From QYQD01 sp040754095 (GTDB lineage: Bacteria > Desulfobacterota > QYQD01), in the NCBI GenBank assembly GCA_040754095.1, contig JBFMFO010000011.1, positions 1-64,000 of the forward strand: DNA of 64,000 bases, written 5' to 3'. Within the stretch, counting starts at the first letter, position 1; each line of letters starts with the position of its first letter. A program made the translations under genes and the position numbers. This document shows positions 35,260-44,547 of the stretch, piece after piece. The notes beneath the pieces were generated by a model. That model was given only the letters and a program-made list of their open reading frames with translations. It searched no databases and had not been told where the DNA came from.

Positions 35260-36198
35260 TTATCCTTTCATGGACATTTTCGTCAAGATAATCCTTTGCC
35301 CGATACTCAAGAGGGCATCGATCTCCTCTGTCTCCCACGTACATTTGCTGTAACTGGTGAAACCCATTACCCCGGGGATGAAATCCTGAAACAGGCAGGG
35401 GATACCTAAAAAGGCGCTGAAGCCCTTGAAAGGTTCTTCTGCTGTAAAAAGGTAGGATTTCCTCGGTTCTTGCCCTATCTTTTCCAAAACCAGCGGCTTT
35501 TTCTTTCTAAAGATCCAGCCCACCAGCCCCTTTTCTACTGAAAACTGCTGTCTCTGGAGGTTGGATTTTATCGTACCGGTCAGGGCCGGAAGGCTATATT
35601 TGGCGTCCGGTTCAGGGGATGAAAGAAAGGCCATAAATCCCATCTCGGCCCGGGTAAAAGAAAGACATAAGGTCAGGATGTTGATGAGATAAGCATTAAA
35701 ATCTCCGGTTTGCTGTCCTATGCGGTCGGCCTGGTAGTGGAGATTTAGTATCCGGTCATAGAGGCGTTCTTTGGCCTGTAAGGAGGAGACTTCTGTTTCA
35801 TGTACGATAAGATCGGCGAATCCCAGGAGCAGTTTCTGGCTTTTTTCAGTAAATATGTATTTATGCTTGCTGTCCACGGAAAGAACACCCTTGCCGTTGG
35901 GAAGGGGAACAGCCATGAAGGATTTGATATCCTCGTCTGCCGAGTAGAACTGCAATGTAGTGGTGTCTCTGTCAAATTGGTTGGCGATGATAGGCTTGTT
36001 ATTTTTGGCCGCCCAGCCCACCATACCGTCTCCATAGCCGAATTGTACCCGGGGGATGACATTTTTGCTCAAACTGTAGTAAGATTGCAGGGTCAGGCTC
36101 TCATCTTTGGGGTCGGCCAAAAACAAGGCGGTAGTAAAGGCGTCGGTAACATTGCTGATTACCTTAATTATGTTTAAGAGATGGCTATCGGCGGACAT
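35260..36198 (-). CDS. Tandem GAF-domain protein
   Basis: A 312-residue protein with two GAF-like sensor domains, about 5-125 (GYGDGMVGWAAKNNKPI then FMAVPLPNGKGVLSVDS) and about 165-300 (FSVEKGLVGWIFRKKKPLVL, GFSAFLGIPCLFQDFIPG). No kinase, cyclase or DNA-binding part is attached. It may sense a small ligand for a partner; two histidine kinases are encoded within 7 kb. A gene of similar layout next to mreB is not one I can name. Repeats flank it on both sides. Confidence 0.75.
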   Translation of the reverse strand: MSADSHLLNIIKVISNVTDAFTTALFLADPKDESLTLQSYYSLSKNVIPRVQFGYGDGMVGWAAKNNKPIIANQFDRDTTTLQFYSADEDIKSFMAVPLPNGKGVLSVDSKHKYIFTEKSQKLLLGFADLIVHETEVSSLQAKERLYDRILNLHYQADRIGQQTGDFNAYLINILTLCLSFTRAEMGFMAFLSSPEPDAKYSLPALTGTIKSNLQRQQFSVEKGLVGWIFRKKKPLVLEKIGQEPRKSYLFTAEEPFKGFSAFLGIPCLFQDFIPGVMGFTSYSKCTWETEEIDALLSIGQRIILTKMSMKG

Positions 36199-36236
36199 AA
36201 TGATGTCTTATTCACACTATCTGGAGTTTCCCTGCT

Positions 36237-36468
36237 TTTTAAAGCAGGTATTTTCATGATACTATTATCTTATTGATGATTTTGCATTTCTTTAGTGAAC
36301 TCCTGGTTTCTTCGCTTCACGGCTTGCGCAGCGACCCTTTCGGGACTCGCAGGCAGGGAATGCTTGCCCCTTCCCGCCACTGAAGGGCGGGCTTTCCCCT
36401 TCCTGCTCGCTCTCGAAGGGTGCCCGCTGCTCCAGCAAGTTTCGCTCAGAAACATAGGGTTCCCTAAA
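36237..36468. repeat. Structured repeat family E, copy 2, with left flank
   Basis: The core 36291-36468 matches copies at 30692 and 42475. The ends pair imperfectly: TTTAGTGAACTCCTGGTTTC against GAAACATAGGGTTCCCTAAA. The internal hairpin is CCCGCC-ACTGAAG-GGCGGG at 36373-36391; the other copies have CCAGCC/GGCTGG. The left flank 36237-36294 is nearly identical to the complement of 42650-42706, the right flank of copy 3. A small hairpin CCTGCTT/AAGCAGG at 36231-36248 overlaps the flank. Frames inside the core are not genes. Confidence 0.8.
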
Positions 36469-36604
36469 AAGTAAGAAAACTTCAGCCACCCTATCCTTTG
36501 ACTTTCCGGCGTCTGGCGGTTAGTATGTATCCGCTGTGGATACAATGATTTTTGTCACGCCACGGCCACAAAATCGTCTGGCATTATAGCCGATTTTAGG
36601 AATT

Positions 36605-38698
36605 ATGCAAAAACAAACCGAACTTCTGGCCCCGGCCGGTAATCTGGAGGCATTCTGGGCGGCGGTAGAGAAAAAGGCCGATGCCGTTTACATCGGTTGG
36701 AGCGACTTTAACGCCCGCGTCCAGGCCGAGAACTTTTCCCTGGAGGACATCAGCCGGACGATCCCTTTCGCCCATAAGCACGGCGTAAAGGTCTATATAG
36801 CCCTGAACATCCTGCTCAAGGAAAGAGACCTGCCGGAGATAGTAGAGGGTCTCAGGATATTAAAGGAGCTTTCTCCCGATGCCCTGATCATCCAGGATAT
36901 GGGGCTGTATTATTTGATCAAAAGGTACTTTTCGGCCTTTCGTCTCCATGCCAGCACCCTTATGACCATTCACAACCACCCGGGAGCCGAGCATCTGCGC
37001 GAGCTTGGATTTCGGCGGGTGGTACTGGCCCGCGAACTGTCCATAGATGAGATAAGAGCCATACACCGGCATTCTCCGATTGAGCTGGAGGTCTTTGTCC
37101 AGGGAGCCCTTTGTTACAGCTTTTCCGGACTTTGTCTGATGAGCAGTTATCTGGGCGGAAAATCCGGTATGCGCGGGCGATGTGTCCAGCCCTGCCGCCG
37201 GTTGTACGAAAGCGGTAAAAAACACGGCTCGTTTTTTTCCATGAATGATCTCTCGGCCATCAGGTTGCTGCCTGAACTAAAAAAGGCCGGTGTCACCTCC
37301 ATCAAGCTCGAGGGGAGGATGCGCAGCGCCCACTACGTAAGCTCTATAGTAGAAGCCTACCGCACGGTACTGGATGCGCCGGAGGGCGATGAAGAGGCCC
37401 TGGGCCGGGCTGAAGATTTAATAAGGCGGTGTCTGGGCCGAAAGCCGACTCCCGGGTACTTTCTGTATCCGCATCTTATGGATATCGTCACCCCGCATTT
37501 TTCAGGCACGGCCGGCCTTTTTCTGGGGAAGATCATAACCGCACGCGGAGATGAAGCCATGGTGAAGCTCGCTGCTGCTGTCGGCATTGGGGACCGGCTG
37601 CGCCTGGTAAGGCCTGCCCATGACGAGAGACGCTCATTTACTCTGGGAAAAATGATGGCCGGGGGGAAAGAACTGATAAATGCAGCACAAGGTCAGGAGA
37701 TCACGCTTAAGATGCCCGTCCCTTGCCGCAAGGGAGATCTGCTTTTTAAGGTAGATGCGAAGGACGCCGCGCTTGTGCGCGGCGCAGGCCGGATAAGAAA
37801 TCTCATTTTTGCCGCTACCGGAGGCTGCGTTATCAGCCCGACAACAAAAAAAGGGTTAAGCATGGGCCCGGTTGTTTCAAAATTATTCCCGGAGAAGAGT
37901 CCCGGGGCCAGGCCGAGGAAAGACCTTAAGTGGTGGGTGAAATTGGGCGATCTGAATCACCTGTCTGACGTGTCAGGCCGTGGCGTACATCGCCTCCTGG
38001 TCCTCCTGGACGAGAAGACATTCGCCCAATACAGGCGTTACCACAGGCAGATTTTGCAGATGCGGCATCGATTCTCCTGGATGCTGCCGCCTGTCATGGA
38101 GGAAAAACAATGCCGGTTTTATGAGAAAGCGATAGATGGATTGCGCCGGGCCGGGTTTACGTATTGGCACCTGGGCCATATAAGCCAGCGGCAATTTTTC
38201 TTACATAAAGGCAGAGACATACACCTTTCCGCCGGTTATACGGCCAACGCGCTTAATTCCCTGTCCGTCAGGGCCTTTTGCGATCTCGGGATCACGGAGG
38301 TGGAGTTTTCCATAGAAACAGACCTGGAAAACCTTAAAGAGGCATTGGCCCATGCCGGCGGGTGTCCGGTGGGGCTGGCCGTCTATGGCCGTCCGCCCCT
38401 TTTTACTTCCCGGCTGCTTCCCCCCGGCCTAAAACCGGGCGCCACCATACGAAGCCCCAAGAAAGAGAGTTTTTTCATTAACTGCTATCGGGAATTGACC
38501 CTGGTACACTCCTCGCACCCTTATTCTCTCCTGGCCTATGTGCAGGATTTGAAGAAGACAGGGATTTCTTTTGTGACGGCTGATTTCACCTGGGAGCGCC
38601 CTGCTAAAAATGTGCTCTCTGAGATTTTAGGCGGTAAGCCGGGTAAAAAACCGGGTGATAGGGTGAATACCTTTAATTTTCTGAGGACATTGGCCTGA
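36605..38698 (+). CDS. U32 family peptidase / RlhA-like protein
   Basis: A 697-residue U32-family protein. The N-terminal LLAPAGNLEAFWAAVEK, the ALNILLKE segment, DALIIQDMGLYYLI and HASTLMTIHN are typical. The family signature lies near residue 165 (ELEVFVQGALCYSFSG) followed by GMRGRCVQPCRRLY with its cysteines, which in RlhA-type members bind an Fe-S cluster used for rRNA hydroxylation. The C-terminal half (about 400-697) is the longer type with a second barrel-like part. Function in this organism is unknown. ATG 36605 has AGGA close upstream. It is monocistronic. Confidence 0.85.
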   Translation: MQKQTELLAPAGNLEAFWAAVEKKADAVYIGWSDFNARVQAENFSLEDISRTIPFAHKHGVKVYIALNILLKERDLPEIVEGLRILKELSPDALIIQDMGLYYLIKRYFSAFRLHASTLMTIHNHPGAEHLRELGFRRVVLARELSIDEIRAIHRHSPIELEVFVQGALCYSFSGLCLMSSYLGGKSGMRGRCVQPCRRLYESGKKHGSFFSMNDLSAIRLLPELKKAGVTSIKLEGRMRSAHYVSSIVEAYRTVLDAPEGDEEALGRAEDLIRRCLGRKPTPGYFLYPHLMDIVTPHFSGTAGLFLGKIITARGDEAMVKLAAAVGIGDRLRLVRPAHDERRSFTLGKMMAGGKELINAAQGQEITLKMPVPCRKGDLLFKVDAKDAALVRGAGRIRNLIFAATGGCVISPTTKKGLSMGPVVSKLFPEKSPGARPRKDLKWWVKLGDLNHLSDVSGRGVHRLLVLLDEKTFAQYRRYHRQILQMRHRFSWMLPPVMEEKQCRFYEKAIDGLRRAGFTYWHLGHISQRQFFLHKGRDIHLSAGYTANALNSLSVRAFCDLGITEVEFSIETDLENLKEALAHAGGCPVGLAVYGRPPLFTSRLLPPGLKPGATIRSPKKESFFINCYRELTLVHSSHPYSLLAYVQDLKKTGISFVTADFTWERPAKNVLSEILGGKPGKKPGDRVNTFNFLRTLA

Positions 38699-38733
38699 TA
38701 AAATTAACCGGCCTACGGTCGGCCTAAGCTAAA

Positions 38734-40356
38734 TTAGGCGGTGGATTTGGATATCCTGGATGAGACGATATTTTTGATATCTTCAACGGTAAAGGGCTTG
38801 GTTATGTAAGTTGCGCCGCTGGACTCAAGAAATCTCTTTGTCTCATAATTCATGGTATCACCGGTTATAAAGATCACCCCTCCCGGCGGCAGCAATCCCA
38901 TATCCCTGATGGTGTTAAAAAGTTCCTTACCGTCAATATCCGGCATTATTATATCCGTCAGCATCAGGTCATATCGCCCCGTTTCCAGCTTTTCCAGGGC
39001 TATCTTACCGGCTGTAACCGTTTCCACATCGTATCCTTCCCTTGTCAGTATATCGCATGTGAGTTTAAGGATTATGGGTTCGTCATCCACAACCAGCACC
39101 CGATATCCTCCCCGTATTTGGGGGACTGTTTTAGCCGGGGTAGAGGTAATTTCTTTTTTGATTGGGCACGGGAACCTTATGGTAAATATAGCGCCATGCG
39201 GTTCGTGCCAATCTGCAAATATGTCGCCATCATGTTCTTTAATTATACTGTACGAGACGCTGAGTCCCAATCCCGTTCCGCGTCCCGGTCTTTTCGTCGT
39301 AAAAAAAGGTTCGAATATGCGTTTTCGGATGTCATCCGGTATGCCCGGGCCGTCATCTGCAATTTCCGCTATGACCAGTGCGCGCTCCGGGTCGTAATGA
39401 GTCCTTACCTCCAGTGTCCCCATACGGAAGGCCTGGGTTATAGCCTGCTTGGCGTTAATGATAATATTGGCAAATACCTGTTGTATCTGATGTCCGTCAC
39501 CCCTTATAACGGGGAGGGTTTTGTCGAAATCTTTCATTACCCGGATATTGTGATTGTGCAGGTCATAGGATAGAAAATCCAGCGTTTGTTCTATTAATGT
39601 ATTTATATTGACGGCTTCCTGCCGAATTTTACCTGTATCAGAGAAGGCAAGCATATTCTTAACTATCTTGGCCGTGCGCAAGGCCTCTTTTTCGATTGTG
39701 CGCAGGCCGTTTCTAATCCTGTCCTTATCGGATACTTGAGACAGAAGCTGGGCATACCCCAGGATAGAGGTAAGGGGGTTGTTAATCTCGTGGGCAACCG
39801 CAGATACCAGTTCCCCTATGGCCGAAAGTTTCTCGGAACGAATGAGCATCTCTTGTGTTTCTTTCAACTGCCGGTAGGCATTTTCCGTAGCAGCCGCTTT
39901 TTCTTCAAGTTCTGCCCCGGCTTTTTCCAGCTTTTTATTCGTCTGTTTAAGGGCCTCTAAATAATTATTTTTTTCTATGATGAGCCGTCTCTTCTCTATG
40001 GCCCGTTGTACCGTATAGATAAAATCCTCCATGTTCGACAAAGGCTTTACCAGATAATCATAAACCAGGTTCTGATGAATACATTGCAGAACGGACTCAA
40101 TAGAGGCATACCCGGTCAGTATTATAAACTGGGCCATGTCGTCTAATTTTCTCATCTCCCGGATCATGGCCATGCCGTCCATCCCGGGCATCCTGAGATC
40201 GGCGATTACCAGATCGGGATGTTCGGCTTTGAACCTTTCTATCCCCTCCGGACCGTTTCCAGCCTCCGGGACAGTGAATCCTCTTTCTTCGAGTTCCATG
40301 CGCAGAAGCAGCCGGATATCGGCTTCATCATCAACTACCAAGATTTTTCCGTTCAT
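38734..40356 (-). CDS. Hybrid histidine kinase, receiver-kinase-receiver
   Basis: A 540-residue signalling protein with a receiver domain (1-120, ILVVDDEADI, DLVIADLRMPG with phospho-acceptor D near 52), a coiled linker, a HisKA domain (SAIGELVSAVAHEINNPLTS, His near 192), an ATPase domain (DDGPGIPDD, GRGTGLGLSVS near 375) and a second receiver (RVLVVDDEPII, DLMLTDIIMPD, D near 471). No membrane segment, so the signal is cytoplasmic. ATG 40356 follows AACAGGTC. The kinase at 40604-42394 precedes it on the same strand. Confidence 0.9.
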   Translation of the reverse strand: MNGKILVVDDEADIRLLLRMELEERGFTVPEAGNGPEGIERFKAEHPDLVIADLRMPGMDGMAMIREMRKLDDMAQFIILTGYASIESVLQCIHQNLVYDYLVKPLSNMEDFIYTVQRAIEKRRLIIEKNNYLEALKQTNKKLEKAGAELEEKAAATENAYRQLKETQEMLIRSEKLSAIGELVSAVAHEINNPLTSILGYAQLLSQVSDKDRIRNGLRTIEKEALRTAKIVKNMLAFSDTGKIRQEAVNINTLIEQTLDFLSYDLHNHNIRVMKDFDKTLPVIRGDGHQIQQVFANIIINAKQAITQAFRMGTLEVRTHYDPERALVIAEIADDGPGIPDDIRKRIFEPFFTTKRPGRGTGLGLSVSYSIIKEHDGDIFADWHEPHGAIFTIRFPCPIKKEITSTPAKTVPQIRGGYRVLVVDDEPIILKLTCDILTREGYDVETVTAGKIALEKLETGRYDLMLTDIIMPDIDGKELFNTIRDMGLLPPGGVIFITGDTMNYETKRFLESSGATYITKPFTVEDIKNIVSSRISKSTA

Positions 40357-40430
40357 GACCTGTTTTTTAATCCTTTCTAATTGGTGCTCAGCCGGAAATT
40401 ACTGTTTCCGGCTTCACGCTTTCAGCGATC

Positions 40431-40516
40431 AGCATGATTGTTATCCGTTAACCGTTAGCCGTTTTCCGACATTTTTTTCGGTAAACGGTCAACAGTGAAC
40501 GGTGGACCGGCTTCAT
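40431..40516 (+). repeat. Dispersed repeat family G, copy B
   Basis: Shares AGCATG...TTATCCGTTAACCGTT and the invariant ACGGTCAACAGTGAACGGTG with copies at 35164 and 45870. It is followed at 40517-40550 by CAGC-type units (ATAGCTGACTGCTGATATC). It fills the spacer between the two kinase genes. Confidence 0.85.
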
Positions 40517-40603
40517 GCCGATAGCTGACTGCTGATATCTGACTGCTGATTGCTCCATCCGGAATTCTTGGGTTTTCGGATGGAAACTAATTAAAATAAC
40601 CGC

Positions 40604-42394
40604 TTAACAAGCGGGCAGTATCACCCTTATCTCCGTGCCTTCCCCCTGGCCGGAAACTACCTCGATCTCGCCCTTGTGTTCCTCGACTATGTTGTAGCTT
40701 ACGGAGAGGCCCAGGCCCGTGCCTTTGCCTGCCTCCTTGGTAGTAAAAAATGGATCAAAAACCTTATCCAGGTTTTCCGGGGCGATGCCTATGCCGTTAT
40801 CTCTTACGCTAAGGATTACATGGCTGTTATCGCCTGCTTCAGTCTTTATGGTCAATATTTTTTTGTAATTTCTTGCTTTCTCCGGCCCTTCCAGAGACGT
40901 TTCCCGTTCCATCAGGGAATCTTTGGCATTGCTCAGAAGGTTCAAGACTACCTGCTCCAGTTGCCCGGGATGGCCGTGACAGAAGAGGCCTTGCGAACTA
41001 TAGTCCTTAATTACCATTATGCCATACAGTTCGATCTGCCTCCCCATAAGGAGCAGGGCGTTTTCTATAACCTGGTTAATATTTACCGCTTCCATCTTCG
41101 TATGGGGCAGACGTGAGAAGGTGCGTAGATGGTCTATAATCTCTCCCATGCGCATGGCATTTTTCTCGACGACCGGGAGTACTTCCTGCAATAATTCTTT
41201 ATCTAGAATTTCCTGGTTGGTTTTCCGCAGTAAGGATTGGGCAAAGCCCTTAATAACCGTCAAGGGCTGATTGAGTTCGTGGGCTACGCCGGCGGCCAGT
41301 TCTCCGATGGAAGCCAGTTTGGCCGACTGGAGCAGTTGGGCATTCGTCTTCCTGAGTTCGTATTCCGCCTCCTTTTTTTCGGTAAGATCTCTGGCCATGA
41401 TCTGTGCCACTTTACTGCCTGCCTGAGAGGAGACGGTCCCGTTTACTTCTACCGGCAGGGTAGCACCGGCCTTTCTTCTGAAACTTATCTCTATTGTCTG
41501 AGAGCCTCCGGCCTCGATTGCCCGCATCATGTTTGTCCAGTCCGCCTCGTCCGCATAGATATCTTGCATAAACTGATCCCGGAGTCTTTCGGGACTAAAC
41601 CCAAGGCAGCGGCAGGCCGAGGGATTGGCATCAATAAGCTTACCGCTTGGATCGGCGATGAAGATCATATCCTTGGCCGCTTCAAACAGGCTTCGATATT
41701 TGGCCTCTGATTTTTCCAGTTGCACCAGGTGATCTTTCCATTTTTCCAGAAGACGGACCCGCTCCAGGGCGCTTCCGGCCATCAGGGCCAGAGTCCTCAG
41801 CAGCTCCAGATCATTTTCCGTGAGGTCTGTGTCACTGGTCAGGGCTATGGCCCCTGCCACCTTATTTTCCGCCACAATAGGCATATCTATTACCGACTTA
41901 TAGGGGAGCATGGGAACGACGAGTGTCTTGATAAGGAGCCGCAGAGGACTGCCGGGAGAGGTATAATCCATGGCTATTCGTTCTACAGTGGCTCTGATAA
42001 CACTATCTTTATCTTGCATAACGATGTTCCCGGTAGCAATGGGTTTCCCTGTATCCCGCATCTTTTTGTAGATGCTTTCTTCATAGAGGGGTATCTTATA
42101 GCCGAGGAGGGAAATGCCCGGTATGACACGCCATGCGATTCTTTCTATATTCTTGGCCAATCCGGATTCGATGCCCACGCGAACCAGTTGTATATAACGG
42201 CCGTCTTCGGTAAACATGCATATATTGCTTATTTCCCGTCCAAGTTTTTCCACGCTCCGGTAGGCTGCATCGAGCACCTCGTCCTGGGTGCCGGCCGAGT
42301 AAAGATCGCGACTGATCTGGCCGAGCAGATTTCTCTCAAAAAGGGCCTGTTTTAATTCTCGTTCCACGGGCGGCACGTTTACCGATAGACTCAA
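40604..42394 (-). CDS. GAF-PAS sensor histidine kinase
   Basis: A 596-residue soluble histidine kinase. A GAF region covers about 25-210 (VEKLGREISNICMFTEDGRY and IDMPIVAENKVAGAIALTS). A PAS domain follows at about 230-345 (SLFEAAKDMIFIADPSG, NPSACRCLGFSPERL), then HisKA with ASIGELAAGVAHELNQPLTV (His near 370) and the ATPase box DNGIGIAPENL, GKGTGLGLSVS. The start at TTG 42394 is uncertain. The downstream hybrid kinase may be its partner, since its receivers need a phosphodonor. Confidence 0.88.
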   Translation of the reverse strand: MSLSVNVPPVERELKQALFERNLLGQISRDLYSAGTQDEVLDAAYRSVEKLGREISNICMFTEDGRYIQLVRVGIESGLAKNIERIAWRVIPGISLLGYKIPLYEESIYKKMRDTGKPIATGNIVMQDKDSVIRATVERIAMDYTSPGSPLRLLIKTLVVPMLPYKSVIDMPIVAENKVAGAIALTSDTDLTENDLELLRTLALMAGSALERVRLLEKWKDHLVQLEKSEAKYRSLFEAAKDMIFIADPSGKLIDANPSACRCLGFSPERLRDQFMQDIYADEADWTNMMRAIEAGGSQTIEISFRRKAGATLPVEVNGTVSSQAGSKVAQIMARDLTEKKEAEYELRKTNAQLLQSAKLASIGELAAGVAHELNQPLTVIKGFAQSLLRKTNQEILDKELLQEVLPVVEKNAMRMGEIIDHLRTFSRLPHTKMEAVNINQVIENALLLMGRQIELYGIMVIKDYSSQGLFCHGHPGQLEQVVLNLLSNAKDSLMERETSLEGPEKARNYKKILTIKTEAGDNSHVILSVRDNGIGIAPENLDKVFDPFFTTKEAGKGTGLGLSVSYNIVEEHKGEIEVVSGQGEGTEIRVILPAC

Positions 42395-42474
42395 CTACTT
42401 GATTCTGCAAGATTTCATATAGCAACCCCAGCCGGGATTTACAAGAGAAATCGTAATAGGACTTTCCCCGCTTT

Positions 42475-42706
42475 TTTAGAGAACCCTTAGTTTCTTCGCT
42501 TCACGGCTTACGCAGCGACCCTTTCGGGACTCGCAGGCGGGGAATGTTTGCCCCTTCCAGCCACTAAAGGGCTGGCTTTCCCCTTCCTGCTCGCCCTCGA
42601 AGGGAACCCCGCTGCTCCAGCAAGTTACGCTCAGAACCATAAGGGTTCTCTAAAGAAATGCGAAACCATCAATAACATAATAGTATCAAAATACCTGCCT
42701 TAAAAA
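42475..42706. repeat. Structured repeat family E, copy 3, with right flank
   Basis: The best-preserved copy. Perfect 15-base inverted ends, TTTAGAGAACCCTTA at 42475-42489 and its complement at 42640-42654. Internal hairpin CCAGCC-ACTAAAG-GGCTGG at 42557-42575. The flank 42650-42706 is the complement of the left flank of copy 2. Confidence 0.85.
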
Positions 42707-42710
42707 ACAA

Positions 42711-42732
42711 TGTAGGGTGGGCTTTGCCCACC
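42711..42732. repeat. Small palindromic repeat
   Basis: TGTAGGGTGGGCTTTGCCCA and CC, containing the hairpin GTGGGC-TTT-GCCCAC. A related copy in the opposite orientation is at 26353-26370. This type is common in intergenic DNA of many environmental bacteria. Confidence 0.6.
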
Positions 42733-42801
42733 AAGAAAATGATGGTGGATCAAGGTAATAATATATTGACCCACGTCATGATTTAAGGTTATTTAGGTGT
42801 T

Positions 42802-43308
42802 ATGTGGGGGATGTTTAGTTTTCTGTTAAAGATGGTTAGGCCTGCTTCCGACCGCAACACGGCGGCAAAGGTCCCATCGGCGGAATTATCCGCGCTGGAG
42901 AAGGAGGCGGCCAACCATCATATAGAGGCCATGAGCTATCTGCGCCGGGCCGTCTATGATCAGGCCGGAAAAAGGGCGCTCCAGGCCCGGGATGTGTGGA
43001 TGCGGCTGCGCGACTTGGGGAGGCAGGGCGGTTACGGCGGTCACTTGACCGACCGTTTCGTCGCTAACCAAATAAAAACCCTTGCCGATCTTTACGCCCT
43101 CGCGCAGGAATGTAAGGAACTCTCGGCATCAGTCCTGTCCCACCTTGATGCAGAGAATTTCCTCGATCAGGACAAGCTGCGGGAAAAGATAAGTTGCGCC
43201 GGAGAAAGATTGACGTACCTCCTGGGCGAGATGGAGACGGCAGGTATGGTCGAAAAATACCAGGGGGAAAACGGCGGAGTCCTATGGCGTAAGCGGACGG
43301 ATCACTGA
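42802..43308 (+). CDS. Hypothetical protein
   Basis: A 168-residue protein I do not recognise. Residues 25-165 are predicted by composition to be helical, with many A, E, L, K and R (ALEKEAANHHIEAMSYLRRA, LREKISCAGERLTYLLGEM). No signal peptide or membrane segment beyond a weakly hydrophobic first 12 residues. ATG 42802 follows TTTAGGTGTT. The last 27 bases overlap the 3' end of the first glgC gene on the other strand. It could be a small coiled-coil partner protein, but there is no evidence of function. Confidence 0.55.
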   Translation: MWGMFSFLLKMVRPASDRNTAAKVPSAELSALEKEAANHHIEAMSYLRRAVYDQAGKRALQARDVWMRLRDLGRQGGYGGHLTDRFVANQIKTLADLYALAQECKELSASVLSHLDAENFLDQDKLREKISCAGERLTYLLGEMETAGMVEKYQGENGGVLWRKRTDH

Positions 43309-44547
43309 ACCGGGCAAGACCTCTTTCTGAACAAAATCGGCCTCGCCGCACCCCGGATAGACAATACTATTCGGCCCTATACGGACACCTGTGGGTAAGA
43401 TAGTTTTTTTGCCCACGACGGTCAATCCGGTAAACAGTTGTTTGGGGAACTCCTGATTGGGTATGTCTTTGGGGCCGACTCCGATGATGACACCTTTCCT
43501 GATCTCTACTTTCTTATCCAGGATGGACATGGTTATACGGCTGCCGGTCATAATCCGGCATTCGTGCATAATCACCGAGTCTGTTACTCTGGCCCCCCTT
43601 GCCACATAGACGCCCGGTGACAGGACAGAGCGCTCAACCGTTCCCTCAATAACGCAGCCGGCAGATATAACCGAGTTGGAGACCTTTGCCCCGGGCAGGA
43701 TCATGGCCGGCGGCCAGTCGGACATTAAACCGGCTTCTTCAAGGTTTGGTCTGACTCCCCAGGCCTCGGGGGTAAGTCCGCCTGCCGGATCGAGGAGATC
43801 CATATTCGTCCTCCAGTAGGCATCGAGAGTGCCCACGTCGCGCCAGTATCCCTGAAAAGGATAGGCATAGACCGCGTCTTTGTTGATGGCCATGGGTATA
43901 ATATGTTTGCCGAAGTCATGTTCCCCGGTTTTTTGCAATACAGAGAGAAGATAGGAGGTCTTGAAGACATAGATGCCCATGGAGGCCAGGTTGGTTCTGG
44001 GCACTTCCGGCTTTTCTTCCCATTCCATTATGCGTCCCTTCCGGTCCGTGATGGCCGTGCCGAAGTTTCTTATCTGGTCTATGGGGACGGTCATCATGGC
44101 GATGGTCATATCCGCCCTTTTCCTGCGGTGAAACTGGATCACAGGACGATAATCCATGTAGTAGATATGGTCGCCGGAGAGGACCAGTACCTCCCGCGAG
44201 GGATGAGAATTGATATAATCTATATTCTGGCGCATGGCATCGGCCGTGCCTTTGTACCAGTCGGAATCCTTCTGGCCGGTGCGCGGCGGGAGTATCTTGG
44301 CCCCGCGGCCGCGGCCGATAAAGTCCCACGGAGCACCGGTGCCGATGTGCTCCATAAGGGACAGGGGCTTATACTGGGTAAGGACGGCTACGTTGTTAAT
44401 GCCGGAATTCATCACATTGCTGAGTGTAAAGTCTATGATACGGTAAATCCCGCCGAACGGCACCGCAGGCTTGGCGCGCGCCTCCACCATAATATTGAGG
44501 CGGCTCCCTACGCCGCCGGCCAAAAGCATGACGAGCGTTTCATTCAT
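43282..44547 (-). CDS. glgC: GlgC-type nucleotidyltransferase, paralogue 1
   Basis: A 421-residue ADP-glucose pyrophosphorylase-like enzyme, which makes ADP-glucose for glycogen. The nucleotide loop is LLAGGVGSRLN with RAKPAVPFGGIYRIID (about 8-40). GTADAMRQN near 99 and VLSGDHIYYMDY near 120 carry the substrate residues and catalytic Asp. A left-handed beta-helix C-terminus begins near residue 290. It overlaps paralogue 2 by an ATGA, so they are translationally coupled. The three paralogues could form mixed tetramers, as GlgC/GlgD do; that is inference. Confidence 0.88.
   Translation of the reverse strand: MNETLVMLLAGGVGSRLNIMVEARAKPAVPFGGIYRIIDFTLSNVMNSGINNVAVLTQYKPLSLMEHIGTGAPWDFIGRGRGAKILPPRTGQKDSDWYKGTADAMRQNIDYINSHPSREVLVLSGDHIYYMDYRPVIQFHRRKRADMTIAMMTVPIDQIRNFGTAITDRKGRIMEWEEKPEVPRTNLASMGIYVFKTSYLLSVLQKTGEHDFGKHIIPMAINKDAVYAYPFQGYWRDVGTLDAYWRTNMDLLDPAGGLTPEAWGVRPNLEEAGLMSDWPPAMILPGAKVSNSVISAGCVIEGTVERSVLSPGVYVARGARVTDSVIMHECRIMTGSRITMSILDKKVEIRKGVIIGVGPKDIPNQEFPKQLFTGLTVVGKKTILPTGVRIGPNSIVYPGCGEADFVQKEVLPGSVIRPLTP

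Noticed and set aside
36270..36545. Small protein frame within the repeat at 36291-36468
   Set aside because: The core repeat is non-coding: copies differ in length and reading frame, and changes keep stems instead of codons.
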